From Hofstenia miamia (lineage: Eukaryota; Xenacoelomorpha; Acoela), in the NCBI GenBank assembly GCA_004352715.1, contig SCFE01000051.1, positions 778,095 to 842,094 on the forward strand: a stretch of 64,000 bases of DNA. Reading direction: 5' to 3'. A program made the position numbers and the translations under genes. A model generated the notes under the pieces. That model had not been told where the DNA came from. It worked only from the letters and a program-made list of their open reading frames with translations, and did not search any database. This document shows, piece after piece, positions 1-13,726 of this stretch (its first letter is position 1; each line of letters opens with the position of its first letter).

Positions 1-2680
1 ACTCCAATTTCAATATTTCACGTATAGAGGGTTATCATATATGAAATGAGAAGCATATGTTAAAATTGTAAAAATGTATATTTGTATAGATAGACGAATA
101 TAAAGAACTATTTTTTTTTAAGTAATATAAACTATTTGGTGGTGCATCTATAATATTTTGAATTAATAAATCATGCTCTTTTCTGTTCATTATAAAAAAC
201 ATCTGTTTAGAGTTCCTTTTCTAATGTACTGATCGTCATCTAATTGCTTATAAATATTTATGTATGTTAGATTCAATATTACCTTTTCAATAATTAACTA
301 CCCAAACTAAAGTAATTAAATACCTAAGTAAAATTTATGGTAGAAGGGAAATTTACTTTATGATATATCAGGATTAATTTAACAAATGTTTTTACCTCGA
401 CTCGAGGTCCAAAAACTCATTTGGACATTTCGAGCACTCTAAACTAACAAGATATTAGCCTGAATGGCATCTATTTTTCTTCGATTTTTCTCTGTATTGA
501 CGAAGAATCTTTCACTATTTATCTCAAACTGTGTGCCATTAGGTCAAATTTTGCTCTCGAAAACTTTCCTTCAAATCCAATCTTAAGAACATGCTAAATT
601 GTTTTATCATTTTTTAAGGCGTTCTGCAACGCAACCCTTTTATTTATCAGCCAGGGTGGATACAGAAATATTTTTATTGGGTAAGGTAATATATAAAGCA
701 AAATGCTTAATTTGGTACAAAACAATCTCTGTATAAATTTTTATTGCACCAATTTAGTGAATTTCTCATATTTTAGTAGGCTCCCGAGCTTCTCTGACAG
801 AGTTTTCATCGAGTCTGCTTTTTGAACAAAAAACCCGTCCCTTAACAGCCAAGGTCCTAATGGGCCCGACCAGACCAGAATTTTTTTTACTAATGCCCGA
901 TTTTTTTCTTGAACTAGCTTAACAGTTTGAAATTGACCCAAAGTCATATATCCAGTGTAAACAAAAAAACAAACAAACAAACAATAAAGCAACAAATTGT
1001 AAAACAAAAGTAATGCGATTGGCTCAATACAAAAATGAAGTTTATATAACCATGGGGATCTCCTATTTTATTACATGAGTTCTTTAGTAATGTGTAATGT
1101 ATTCTTAGATAAGGAGCATGAAAGTGGAACATGTGTTTATATAATGAGTGAATTTATTATATATCATTAGAATTCATGATAAATATAAAAGTGTGATTAG
1201 ACGGCAGTTTGGTTTCTTTACAGTACCCTTCCTTAAAACAATATGCTTTGTTTTAGAACTATAATACATGTAGAACGACTATAGAACAACAAAAAGCGTA
1301 CGATATTTTGAACTGTTACCTAGGCCCCGAACCACACCCGAAATTTGTCGAAATGGGACTCGAACTCAACTCGAGATCCGACCCGTCTGGATATTCTGCT
1401 CTCTGTATTCACCCCTGGTCTCAACAACGACCTATCCAATAGAAATCAATCCTCGGTAAAAATATTATAATCATTTAGAATCCAAACATATTGTTCAAGC
1501 AAGTAAAAATAATCCCATTGTTCATGCATTACGAATTGAATGACACCTTCGATTTGTCTAGAAAAAGTTCCAACGCATATCAGAAGCACATTGCCATCAT
1601 CAATCCCTGCTGGAGATCTTAGGATGTTTAAGCAGAACATTCATGCTTTCTATCCCATTTTAATAGCAGTGCTTGCGATCAGATAATAGTGAGGATCAAA
1701 ACAAGTATAGAATTCAAGCCCAGCATCATGCTTCCCTCTATGATTGAACTAGGCAAGATGAAAGCCTTGTAAATGCAACGGAATCATAGTAATTTGGTTT
1801 CCTTCCTCAGAATGTTCAACTGAAAAGCATGCAAACTTTGGGTTTCATTTATTCACTGAATCCTACAAAATCTCTAAAATCCCTTGCATCATTCAATGTA
1901 AGCTTCCTCACACCATCGGAAGTGATTATCATTAGAATGTAGTTAATGATGAAATAGTATACTTTCCTAAATTCAATATTGGTATATCCGTAACAATACA
2001 CTGCCTCCAGTTCCATTTAGACCATTTTCCAGACTAATTGTAGATAATTCTGGGAAGAACATACGGTGAGCTCTTATCAATGTTATAGAGAAACGCTATC
2101 AAAGCTAATCTCATGTCAAATTTATGCTCATCCATGCTTAGCTTTGTCAGTTCATTATTCATCATTTGATACATATTTAAAATATTTTCAATAAAAAACC
2201 ACTGAATATTTTCAATATTGCGCATAACTAACACATAATAGATTCCAAATTTTGAAATTATTATTATTCTAGTGTTTCATAAAGTTTAGTAAATTGAGCA
2301 TTACTTTGGAATTCAGCTAAAAAGAACTGGCCTAAAATCCTGTATTATATGCAGGACCTCGACCATATGACAGACCAGTATAAAATAATTCGACAGCCGT
2401 TTTTCAAACTCAAATGCAAGGTAAAATTAGAAGGAATTATCAAGCTAAAAATGTCAATGAAACATTCTCCATTTCATAGCTTTAAGCAATTTTAATTTTT
2501 TGTTAAAATTTAATATCGTTTGTTGTTTTCTCTATATAATTTAACTCTATATACTTCAGCGTTGCTTTTGGTTAGGGCCCGGCGGTAAAAACATTTTGGT
2601 AGTCGGTTCGGTATCACACAAAATACCATGCGATCAGCTCGGTATCGGCATGACTATGAAAAATCAATAGTATATTTGGC

Positions 2681-2683
<3 letters not shown>
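1..2683. other. AT-rich stretch, no gene supported
   Basis: Several open frames of 60-90 codons exist on the minus strand (for example 741-1007, 1446-1640 and 2034-2234). None has a recognisable domain, and flanking frames are broken. Patches of GC-richer sequence around 395-445 and 1320-1400 (runs such as 'cctcgactcgagg' and 'gatccgacccg') look like decayed interspersed repeats. I see no RNA gene. Confidence 0.5.
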
Positions 2684-2754
<71 letters not shown>

Positions 2755-2760
2755 ATATAT
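2684..2760. repeat. (TA)n microsatellite
   Basis: A nearly pure TA dinucleotide run of about 65 bp, followed by imperfect TA-rich sequence. It is the first of many in this window; similar runs border most of the assembly gaps. Confidence 0.95.
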
Positions 2761-2935
2761 ACATATTAAGATGAAAATAATAACGGCAGGTATTAATAAG
2801 TAGTAATTAGTAAGGATATAATTTTTTACCTTAAAAATGAAAGCCTTAACTTCATAAAATTCCATTTTCTAAATATTCTTTTTACCTCAAAATTTAAAAT
2901 AATTTGGCTTTAAATTGTTTTTAAGAATATATATA

Positions 2936-3538
2936 CAGGGGGTACCCATAAGTTTCTGCAGTAAAGGAAAAACACATGAAAAAAACCAGCAAATATTTAT
3001 TAATCAACATCTTTCAGATGTTCAAAATAGCTTCCACCACTCTTGATGCATCGTTGCCATCAATCAGGTAATTTATTTATTCCATTTGCAAAGAACGTTG
3101 GGTCTTTAGTGTCCAGCCAGTTTTGGATTTTCATATTCACCACTTCAGCTGAGTCCAAATATTGTCCTCGTAGACAGGCTTTCATTGGCATAAACAAATA
3201 AAAATCTGATGGGGCCAAGTCTGGGGAATAAGGAGGATGTTCCAGAACGTTCAGTCCAATCTCTTTTAACTTTACTTGAAACAAACGGTTGAGAAAATTC
3301 GAATGATCAACCGTAACAGCGCAAGCAGAGGTGAAGCTTCGGTGTGAGCTGCAATCACGAAGCGCTGAGCCTTCGATCGATGGTCAAGATTGTTAACAAC
3401 GCACGAAAGCAAGAAAACCGAGCTTTTTAATGCGAGAAAAGCACAAGATGTTAATACTGAATTTTACAAGTTTGTGGATGCCACGAATTCTTCAACAAAT
3501 TAATTTCTGTCACTGCAGAAACTTATGGGTACCCCCTG
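2936..3538 (-). mobile_element. Mariner-family element, internally deleted (copy 1)
   Basis: Both terminal inverted repeats are present: CAGGGGGTACCCATAAGTTT at the left and its complement at the right, each flanked by TA, the mariner target site. The minus strand at 3060-3284 encodes the C-terminal part of a mariner transposase, with 'HPPYSPDLAPSDFYLF' carrying the last catalytic Asp of the DD34D triad. The frame continues to the usual C-terminal 'GINKLPD..WQRC' region. The N-terminal DNA-binding part and the first catalytic region are missing, so this 603-bp copy is non-autonomous. The sequence between about 3284 and 3490 does not match copy 2 near 7.4 kb, so the two copies carry different internal deletions. 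Confidence 0.9.
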
Positions 3539-3547
3539 TATATATAN

Positions 3548-3825
3548 ACTTTACTTGAAACAAACGGTTGAGAAAATTCGAATGATCAACCGTAACAGCG
3601 CAAGCAGAGGTGAAGCTTCGGTGTGAGCTGCAATCACGAAGCGCTGAGCCTTCGATCGATGGTCAAGATTGTTAACAACGCACGAAAGCAAGAAAACCGA
3701 GCTTTTTAATGCGAGAAAAGCACAAGATGTTAATACTGAATTTTACAAGTTTGTGGATGCCACGAATTCTTCAACAAATTAATTTCTGTCACTGCAGAAA
3801 CTTATGGGTACCCCCTGTATATACA
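3548..3825. repeat. Verbatim repeat of 3269-3546 after a single N
   Basis: From base 3548 the sequence repeats 3269-3546 almost exactly (offset 279), including the right end of the mariner element. The single N at 3547 separates the copies. This is the pattern expected where a scaffolder failed to merge two overlapping contig ends, so it is probably not a real tandem duplication. Confidence 0.85.
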
Positions 3826-3829
3826 CATT

Positions 3830-4829
3830 NNNNNNNNNNNNNNNNNNNNNNNNNNNNNNNNNNNNNNNNNNNNNNNNNNNNNNNNNNNNNNNNNNNNNNN
3901 NNNNNNNNNNNNNNNNNNNNNNNNNNNNNNNNNNNNNNNNNNNNNNNNNNNNNNNNNNNNNNNNNNNNNNNNNNNNNNNNNNNNNNNNNNNNNNNNNNNN
4001 NNNNNNNNNNNNNNNNNNNNNNNNNNNNNNNNNNNNNNNNNNNNNNNNNNNNNNNNNNNNNNNNNNNNNNNNNNNNNNNNNNNNNNNNNNNNNNNNNNNN
4101 NNNNNNNNNNNNNNNNNNNNNNNNNNNNNNNNNNNNNNNNNNNNNNNNNNNNNNNNNNNNNNNNNNNNNNNNNNNNNNNNNNNNNNNNNNNNNNNNNNNN
4201 NNNNNNNNNNNNNNNNNNNNNNNNNNNNNNNNNNNNNNNNNNNNNNNNNNNNNNNNNNNNNNNNNNNNNNNNNNNNNNNNNNNNNNNNNNNNNNNNNNNN
4301 NNNNNNNNNNNNNNNNNNNNNNNNNNNNNNNNNNNNNNNNNNNNNNNNNNNNNNNNNNNNNNNNNNNNNNNNNNNNNNNNNNNNNNNNNNNNNNNNNNNN
4401 NNNNNNNNNNNNNNNNNNNNNNNNNNNNNNNNNNNNNNNNNNNNNNNNNNNNNNNNNNNNNNNNNNNNNNNNNNNNNNNNNNNNNNNNNNNNNNNNNNNN
4501 NNNNNNNNNNNNNNNNNNNNNNNNNNNNNNNNNNNNNNNNNNNNNNNNNNNNNNNNNNNNNNNNNNNNNNNNNNNNNNNNNNNNNNNNNNNNNNNNNNNN
4601 NNNNNNNNNNNNNNNNNNNNNNNNNNNNNNNNNNNNNNNNNNNNNNNNNNNNNNNNNNNNNNNNNNNNNNNNNNNNNNNNNNNNNNNNNNNNNNNNNNNN
4701 NNNNNNNNNNNNNNNNNNNNNNNNNNNNNNNNNNNNNNNNNNNNNNNNNNNNNNNNNNNNNNNNNNNNNNNNNNNNNNNNNNNNNNNNNNNNNNNNNNNN
4801 NNNNNNNNNNNNNNNNNNNNNNNNNNNNN
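3830..4829. other. Assembly gap of 1000 N
   Basis: Exactly 1000 unknown bases, probably a default gap size. A TA-rich run starts on the right side. Reading frames crossing this gap are artefacts. Confidence 0.99.
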
Positions 4830-4865
<36 letters not shown>

Positions 4866-5610
4866 GTATATATGGTGCTAAATAATTTAGTGATAAATAT
4901 ATCTGCTGCTAATTAAAAAGTACGTATTTAGCCCTAATATTAAATGTGTTATACAGACAACATTTTTCACTCCGATTTATTCAAAATTTTATGTGTGTGC
5001 ACTATTTGTAAAACCTAGACATAAAAAATAGCGCTAGATAACATTGGCCGTCATTTTTTGCGGCAAAAAAAATATATATATATCAAATTTAGCATGAACA
5101 GTTAGAGCAAGTTATTACTAAATGCCGCCGGCACAACAATAACTTTCATTGAATCCGACCGAATTAAATTTCACTTAATTTCACAAATTGATTCATATTT
5201 GAGCATAAACTTCACCGGTTGCATAGACCAATTAATTATTTCTGATAGTTTTATGCAATTTTTATGACTTATTTTGCATTAATAAGCAACAGTAGTGAAT
5301 TGAAAATATAATAATTTTCCACCAATTGGCCTTTTCTAAACACTTAGCTATTTTATAATTCCAAGAATTTGGTTGTATTATATTGCTTTCTTAAGTTTCT
5401 ATTTAACGCTATTTCAAACGATCCTTCTGAATTATGAAAAACACTAATATAGCCCATGAAGTGTGAATGCTTTGCAAAAAACTTCCGCAAAATAACTTTA
5501 TGACTTAACGAAATGTCAATTACTGCACAATAATATAGTAACCTTGATAGGATAATTGAGTCCGTGCCTCTTATTGAAATACTAATGGAACAATGAAATC
5601 TTTTATTTGA

Positions 5611-5642
<32 letters not shown>

Positions 5643-5643
5643 G
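4830..5643. repeat. Duplicated block X, copy 1
   Basis: This block is repeated at 33535-34328 with essentially no differences (offset about 28686). It begins and ends in (TA)n. An 87-codon open frame on the minus strand is present in both copies, but it has no recognisable domain and I do not call it a gene. The block is followed by a single N at 5644. Confidence 0.85.
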
Positions 5644-5644
5644 N

Positions 5645-5964
5645 GAATAGTTAACGGCTCGTAGAACAAAGCAAACCCGTGAAAACCAATTACAATCAAC
5701 ATTTCGAATATTTAGAGCATCAAAGTTAACAACAATTTCCATCTGGTGAATTTACATTAAAGTTACTTTAAAAATTTAAAGCTGTTTTGAAGTAATGATG
5801 GAATGAAAAAAGCAGGCTTGCCCATGTGTTCATAATTCATATTAACACTTGGCGACCATTGGTCTAACATTTTTTGTAAATGTTCATTTCTATAGAAATT
5901 GTAGATCTTAGAGTTAATATTATTATATTTAGGTGAAATATTTATCTAGTGCATATATATATAT
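5645..5964. repeat. Duplicated block Y, copy 1
   Basis: It matches 32881-33200 base for base as far as I can check, starting at the base after the N and ending in the same short (TA)n. In this copy the order is X then Y; near 33 kb it is Y, gap, X. Confidence 0.85.
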
Positions 5965-6319
5965 CGTAATGGATCTTACGACTTATGAATTTATTTTATA
6001 TCCCACGTTCCAAAGACATCTAGTCTTAGATTTAGCTCACTAATTCTGCAAGATCAAATCACTTCAATTTTTTTCTCTAGAAGAATAGTTTACTTGGCTA
6101 ATTAAGTAAATCAACATACCAGTGTAAATCTTACTTGTCCCATAAGTCAAGTAAAAAAATGAATATCTCTGCTTTGCCACATTTTTGTCAACAATTTGTC
6201 GCGTTCCTGATCTACACCACTCTCAGTACCACTTAGTCAATGAGTTAAATCTTTATTGATTTTTTTTGTCTAGTTTTTATAATGGATTAATACCGTAATA
6301 TATATATATATATATATAT

Positions 6320-7319
6320 NNNNNNNNNNNNNNNNNNNNNNNNNNNNNNNNNNNNNNNNNNNNNNNNNNNNNNNNNNNNNNNNNNNNNNNNNNNNNNNNN
6401 NNNNNNNNNNNNNNNNNNNNNNNNNNNNNNNNNNNNNNNNNNNNNNNNNNNNNNNNNNNNNNNNNNNNNNNNNNNNNNNNNNNNNNNNNNNNNNNNNNNN
6501 NNNNNNNNNNNNNNNNNNNNNNNNNNNNNNNNNNNNNNNNNNNNNNNNNNNNNNNNNNNNNNNNNNNNNNNNNNNNNNNNNNNNNNNNNNNNNNNNNNNN
6601 NNNNNNNNNNNNNNNNNNNNNNNNNNNNNNNNNNNNNNNNNNNNNNNNNNNNNNNNNNNNNNNNNNNNNNNNNNNNNNNNNNNNNNNNNNNNNNNNNNNN
6701 NNNNNNNNNNNNNNNNNNNNNNNNNNNNNNNNNNNNNNNNNNNNNNNNNNNNNNNNNNNNNNNNNNNNNNNNNNNNNNNNNNNNNNNNNNNNNNNNNNNN
6801 NNNNNNNNNNNNNNNNNNNNNNNNNNNNNNNNNNNNNNNNNNNNNNNNNNNNNNNNNNNNNNNNNNNNNNNNNNNNNNNNNNNNNNNNNNNNNNNNNNNN
6901 NNNNNNNNNNNNNNNNNNNNNNNNNNNNNNNNNNNNNNNNNNNNNNNNNNNNNNNNNNNNNNNNNNNNNNNNNNNNNNNNNNNNNNNNNNNNNNNNNNNN
7001 NNNNNNNNNNNNNNNNNNNNNNNNNNNNNNNNNNNNNNNNNNNNNNNNNNNNNNNNNNNNNNNNNNNNNNNNNNNNNNNNNNNNNNNNNNNNNNNNNNNN
7101 NNNNNNNNNNNNNNNNNNNNNNNNNNNNNNNNNNNNNNNNNNNNNNNNNNNNNNNNNNNNNNNNNNNNNNNNNNNNNNNNNNNNNNNNNNNNNNNNNNNN
7201 NNNNNNNNNNNNNNNNNNNNNNNNNNNNNNNNNNNNNNNNNNNNNNNNNNNNNNNNNNNNNNNNNNNNNNNNNNNNNNNNNNNNNNNNNNNNNNNNNNNN
7301 NNNNNNNNNNNNNNNNNNN
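6320..7319. other. Assembly gap of 1000 N
   Basis: Exactly 1000 N, bordered on the left by (TA)n and on the right by the interior of a mariner element whose left half is therefore missing. Confidence 0.99.
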
Positions 7320-7629
7320 AGTCTGGGGAATAAGGAGGATGTTCCAGAACGTTCAGTCCAATCTCTTTTAACTTCTGACGCGTCAGTTGAGACGTGTGAG
7401 GGCGGGCGTTGTCATGCTGCAGATAAAGGTTACCATCAGTAGTCCTCCTCCTCCGCTTTTCCAAAATCGCTGTCTTCAGCCTGTCTAACAAGGCACAGTA
7501 GTAGAAAACCAAGCTTTTTAATGCGAGAAAAGCACAAGATGTTAATACTGAATTTTACAAGTTTGTGGATGCCACGAATTCTTCAACAAATTAATTTCTG
7601 TCACTGCAGAAACTTATGGGTACCCCCTG
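7320..7629 (-). mobile_element. Mariner-family element, right part (copy 2)
   Basis: The minus strand encodes 'LQHDNARPHTSQ' (second catalytic Asp) followed by 'LNVLEHPPYSPD', which runs into the gap. This is the core of a mariner transposase. The right terminal repeat (complement of CAGGGGGTACCCATAAG) ends at 7629 and is followed by TA. The frame upstream joins the terminal region abruptly after 'VFYYCALLDRLK', so the N-terminal portion is deleted. The same family as the 2.9-3.5 kb copy; the two retain different pieces of the transposase. Confidence 0.88.
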
Positions 7630-10600
7630 TATATATATATATACATGTATATCAAAACTACAAAGTTAGCTGTAGTATACCATGACTATATCAAATGAAT
7701 GACATTTTTGGATTCCTATGTCAAGTGGAATTGCTTGTAAATTTTGACTTTGTTGCTTAAAGCAGTCTTATGGTAATTACAAATACAAATGCGTTCTATT
7801 GAACATTTTTTGAATTTTAAACCAGTCCATGAAACAATGTTTAATATCACCAGTATATTAAAACTTTTAAATATATAAATAGTCTATGCAATGGACCTTT
7901 CAACCTCGAGCATACATTAAACTTTTAATTTCATAGTTATTATGTGTGCTTTGCAAAAATGGGCCCATCTTGTAAATCTAATTTCTTAAGAAGAAAACTG
8001 TCATTAGTAAAAGCATTTGCGACAAAATTTTCCGCAATAGACAGCCAAATAATTGTAACTGCATTATTAATAGAATTTTCTTCTAAAGCAATTCAAAAAT
8101 AAACATCATTAAGATCCTTACTTGACCATTTCTGAACACATTTCAATATTTTATTCTAGAAGCAATATTTAATTTCAAGTTTATTAATTAAATTTAACTG
8201 AATCTCTTAAGTTCTACGTCATTATTGATTAAACTTTGAAATAATGCACGATATTATATAAATAGATTTTAATATACAGGACTCACAACTTGGAAATTTT
8301 CGAAAATCAATAAAATGACTGCAGTTGTCTTGTATATTAATAAACATATATACATGTAACTACCGAAATGAAGCAAAGAATTATATTGACAGTTCTATAA
8401 AGGAATATAAAATAATAGTTTGAATTGTAGATATACAGTGAGAAATTGAATTTTGTTGCTAATGATACAATCAACAAGGATGGCTTATATTTATTGCTGT
8501 TATGAGTAAAACAGATTTTCATATGTTAGTTTTGGGTCAAGAAATCCGGAAATAATAGGGTAAGCATTCAGTTTTTAGATCAAAATGTATGTCCCGTTCC
8601 TCAATAAGGCTTAGACCCTTGAATGTATTCATTTGCTTATCCATGAAGTCTTCCAAACAAATTTATCTGCTTAAATTTTGTTCCAACTAGTTTGTTCATT
8701 GTTGGACACAATCAGAAAAATATTAAAATATTTTTTTATACGTTAAAAACCGCAAAATCTTCAAAAAATTTAAAAGAGCTTTTTTGAATCTTTTCAAATT
8801 GACAAAGTTATCTATATAAATAATTTCACAGAAAAATCAAATTATTACTTTTGTCTCAAACGCTTTCAAAATATTTCAAACTCCGTCCCCCATGTCCTAT
8901 GTTGTTCTTTGAATGTGTATCATAGTAATTTATAAAATTTTCGAGATTATATTTCTTTAACAAATTAAAATCTTTGCGAATAAACTTTGTAATAACACAT
9001 CAAAGCAGGATTTATGTTTCAAAAGTTTTTGAAAATTGATGCGCCGTCGAAGTCATAAAGAATTATCAGCAAGATATTCAATAAAAATTTTTCTTCATAG
9101 AAATTAAACAAAGTTGAGATCATGTTGACCTTTAATGCGCTGCATTTGAGTAAACTGAAAACAGTTTGTAGGTGAAATATTTGAAAATGAAATACTCTTT
9201 CATTCAGTGCTCCGTGATTTTTCGATTGCTGCCCGCAGCAAAGCAGTTGCCAATAATTGATAAACTTATCCTGTGATATCTATTATAAAGCTAAGAATCC
9301 TTCTTTGCCTCAGATCGTATTGATGCCTACTCTATTGTATGGAAACACTGAATCCGCGATAATCATGTGTTAAAGGAAGCTACAATTCAAACGTGAGAAA
9401 ATTTACTAAGAAAATTTTTTCATTGATTTTTTAGTACAAATATCACCGAAATGTTTAAAATACTAAACATAAATGAAGAAATTGAATTAAATTTCCAAAC
9501 AAGACATTAAAATTTGATTTACGCAGTTTGACATATAAAACACCCTATTAGATGTACAAAAATGTTGAAATATTTCTGTATTCATTGAACAAGCTCATAA
9601 GCCTTCTGTTTTCGTTGTAGGCCTAATTGACTTAACACAAAGTAATAAGTAAAACTTTCTTCAAAGTATTTTTATCAATTACGCCTGAGGGCTGATGCTC
9701 ATATGGTAAATTATCATTCCATATGGGTGAAAACAAACTAAGTAAATATTTATATTCAAATTTTATAAATGTGGCTATATGTATATTTACGTTTATGAAC
9801 TTTTGATTAAAAAATTTAACCCAAAACTTCAAAATTGTTGAATCTTTTTATATTCAAAGTACATTACATTCAATCGAGGCGAGTTTCCAAGCAACAGAAG
9901 GCATTCTTAGTTAAAGAAAAAGTCTATTAGAAAACTTTCCAATATTCTACAGCAAGTCTTTTCAACACACTATTAATCGCAACATAAAAGGTTTTAGTTA
10001 AGATATATTAATATTACCTAAAACATATAAACAAAGGTAGAGGAAAACCTTAAGTCTAGATGGAATGCAAAACTCCCATTTTGTATAAATATGCTTTGTA
10101 TGTTGAAATACCACTCGACCACAATCCAACTTTGGCGCTATCGCCTGTTTGGTATTTAAAATTTCGCCACTTCATTAAATTAAATTCTCTTTCGATCTAC
10201 AGACTTAATAAATCTCCTACTATTTCAAAATTGAAATTGATTCTACTGTGTAATGCATATCCAAATTTCAAGAGCATAGCTGTGACGAATTCAGCCACCC
10301 ACAAATTAATCTTCAATAACTTAATTTCTTCTTTAAATATCACCCGCTAAATCTACCATATTTCTTTGTCATTTCATGAAATTCATAATTTTGATTTTTA
10401 AATTTCATATTTTTCCTTTTTTACAAAGAAGTTACTCGGGTTGGTTTTTTCGTTGACTATTCATCTCTGCATTTTCAAAGAAATTTGTCGTATCGTAAAT
10501 ATAGTCCCTTGATAGACTACCATTGATATAAGACGTCACAATATTGCTATTCAAAATCAAGATTTATATGCATTATTCTTAGGATTCGGTGCTTCTTAGA

Positions 10601-13600
10601 ACGGTATGCCGATTTATAGGCGGTTATCAATTTAATGGAAGCGTTTTATGCTTAACCGATTTTACACGGTTATGGTAACCCTACAATAAAATATCTATAC
10701 ATTTGTAGTATTCTTGGCCAATCAGTAAACAAAGATACTTAAGATTACTAAGATATAATGAGTTTTTAAAAACTAAACTAATGCACAAAATAAAGACAAC
10801 ATATTGTAGCTTAATACAAGGATGTCGCAATAATAACTATATATATATATAAATATATATGTTTTTCAATTTTAAACTACATTAACAACATCCATCATGA
10901 TGTGTAATTCTAATTAATACATACGTTAATGAAACTTGTCTTATATTATATCCTCCAGCGTCTGTAAGCGCATTTAGGCAAATTTATACTCAATACTTTA
11001 AATATAACTTTATTTTTCAACACATTTTTTAAAAATTATACACGATTGACTTAAAGGCATTGTCATGTAGTGGTCAGCCCATCATTTCAAGAAAATGAAA
11101 ATAGTTAAAGCTCATATATTTTTAAGTAAGCAAATTTATACATTTATTTGGCAAACAATTTTCAGTTATAATTTTGTTTATAGAAAATTTTTGATATCTT
11201 TTGCACTATATTTACAAATTTGCTAGCTTGATGAATACATGTATGTTATTTATAAATATTTTTTAAATCTTATGAGACAATAAAACGATGGTAGAGTATA
11301 ACCCCTGTGCTATAGATTACCAAACAAGAATAATTGATCATTCTTGTTACTAATAGAGCTGGACATTTATTCATTCGCAATAGATATAGAAGTGGAGCTC
11401 TTACTCAAACAGATTACCTAAGGTTCTAGTATTAATGTTAACTTTTTCAGAAAAACTGAAACATTTATTCAATAGGTGAAATTACGTAAAGTCAAAATAA
11501 TGACAATTTAACCCTATTTCGACATGAAGTTTTAAAAATTCACTCACCGTCGTATTATTTACACAACATTGTAATAGTAAAATTTACCAATAATTGAAAT
11601 TTAAAAATTTCCCTTGACATCCCATTAATAATAATTTAGCAATTAATATTTATATTATATACTAAATAACGGCGGCGTACGCAGGGTTTTCTAATTAGGG
11701 CATCTGTTTTGATCAAATTGAGTGACCAAAAGCAAAAGTGTTGAAAAATATACCCTGAAAATGCATCTCCTCACCATATTTGTCATATTTTTTAATTTTT
11801 TACATATATTTTTTTGATTTAGCTAATCAAAACCAATGTTGAAAATCTGAGGTTGAAATTCCATCATGTCTTCCACTGAAAAAGAATCCTATGTGTTTAT
11901 ATATAGACAATCCCAGTAGAATAAATTGGATAGTTTCTGCTCCTATGATCACGTAATTATGCGTTGCAGACATTTCTGCAAAATTCATTCGGTAGCATTC
12001 AAATATATAAATAAATTTTCCGTAGTTGATCAGATATTTAGTTAAATTAAATATTCCTTTGAATTATAATTTTATTAATCTTTAGGGAAATTGTATATCA
12101 GAATGTGCAGAACGAACGAGCTCAAACCACAACAATGAATTTAGATTGGTTTACAAAAACACCACTGTTGTGCGTCTCCCATTCAAACTTTAAATAATTA
12201 ATGCATTTTAAATCTTTTTTTCTGAGTAAACAAAGGCAGAAGTTATGCAGCAGCAAATAATGGCTGAGACATTGATAATAACAGTTGCGGACTTTGACGT
12301 TGAGTGACAGGCAATTGTTTGGTTTAAATGAAATCGGAAATATTTGATTCTTTTAGTTGATCTATCATCTGGGATAAATTATGCAGATAGCAAATATTAA
12401 AATTAAAAAGTTCCATTCTAAGTAAACGATTTTTTCTGAGGCTGGTAATTGTTCTTGAACTTGTTAATTAAGTGGAGGTAGGGGAACAATTTGATTACAA
12501 TGCTGCTCAAGTGGGTAACATCTTTCTTTCCCAAAGCAACCCAACTCAAATAGCTATATTTAAAGTCTATGCAGTCCAACTATACTATGATTGTCAAACT
12601 GACTACATTAAAGCACTTGATGAAACCCACCGATCTCAACCGAACACAGTACGGTTTGGTCACGTGACATTTAACATTCAGAATGAAAAATTAAGATTCA
12701 AGCTATGCTGCTCTTCACTATATATGCATATTCATTTCCGTCTAAGACTTTAACTATAAGGAAATTAATGCAATGATGAGGAATAACGATAAAATTATGG
12801 AGGAACATTAAGTTATGATGTAAATGGTATATACTTGTTAAAGTGATGTTAACTTTTGAAATTCCGTTACCGGGTAGTTTTGTGTTCACAGATCACAGAA
12901 AATTGAATTTCTTAAAAAATATATTCTGTCTCATTGATGAAACTACTAAAGAGTCACCATGACTAAGGAGTCATGCATGCTACATTTCAATAAAAAAATT
13001 AATTGTTATTGAATGAGTAACATCTATTTTAACAGTGAAAATAAAATTTCATTACTGCTTGACCAGCCCCAGTATTCTTTGTTACAAACACGACGTAACC
13101 TAACCCACAACTGCCGAAACGTCACTCAGCCAAACTCATTGGTCTAATATTGTTATGACAATGAAAAACCACATTAGTGTTCACTAATGTTTTGATATTA
13201 GACCTTCTGAAAAAAGTATGGTGCTACAGTGGTATAGAACTTGAAACAATAAAAAAGCATTAATGATTGACTAATCTGTATTAACATAAGACTGTAGAAT
13301 TATGTTGAATGGAAAACTAAAAAACGATTAACTATTTACAAAAATTTCAATTAAAAATATTTTTTATTTGGTGTTTATAATTTTTCACTAGACTTATTAG
13401 ATTTCTTTCCAACAGCTATTACTTTTGGGTCATCATCAGGTGAAATTTTGAGTTAGGTTCTTGTTCTTTTATGTGACAATAAGCCTTTGTTCTTATTTTA
13501 AAATAATAGAAAAAATTTATTGGTGGTAATTTTAGACGTTATATAAAATTTCATCTCACCAATTAACAATGCTTTCATAACCAACTGTTGCTTTACTGAC

Positions 13601-13726
13601 TTTTACAGGAATTTATGCTCTTAGCAAATTATTTGTTGTTGGATGCTACTTCCTGTCCAATATTTGACTTAATTCAGCATTGTACACTTACCCATTGAAA
13701 TCATCAAAAATATTTTAATGAAAATA
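7630..13726. other. Long gene-free AT-rich stretch
   Basis: About 6 kb in which no frame shows a domain or a convincing splice pattern. Open frames at 10060-10350 (plus) and 12472-12753 (plus) have unremarkable composition. Near 13.05-13.2 kb there is a less AT-rich patch with 'aacctaaccc', possibly a decayed repeat. Confidence 0.5.

Noticed and set aside
741-1007. Minus-strand 88-codon frame with a hydrophobic start
   Set aside because: The hydrophobic part derives from a low-complexity 'aaacaaacaaac' run, and the rest resembles a repeat patch. No support for a gene.
2034-2234. Minus-strand frame 'KLSMDEHKFDMRLALIAFLYN', resembling part of an unclassified transposase
   Set aside because: Similarity is only a vague memory of a pattern; there are no catalytic motifs or element ends nearby.
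3709-4916. Long open frames across the N gaps (also 6277-7512, 17095-17481, 28766-29429 and 33169-33571)
   Set aside because: They are open only because N is not read as a stop; the real residues are Tyr-Ile repeats from (TA)n or mariner fragments.
5353-5742. Minus-strand frame in block X (and its copy at 34039-34302)
   Set aside because: Present in both copies because the block is duplicated, not because of selection. No domain, and the start lies in a TA microsatellite.
12472-12753. 93-codon plus-strand frame
   Set aside because: No domain, no signal peptide, ordinary composition for the region, and overlapped by an open frame on the other strand.
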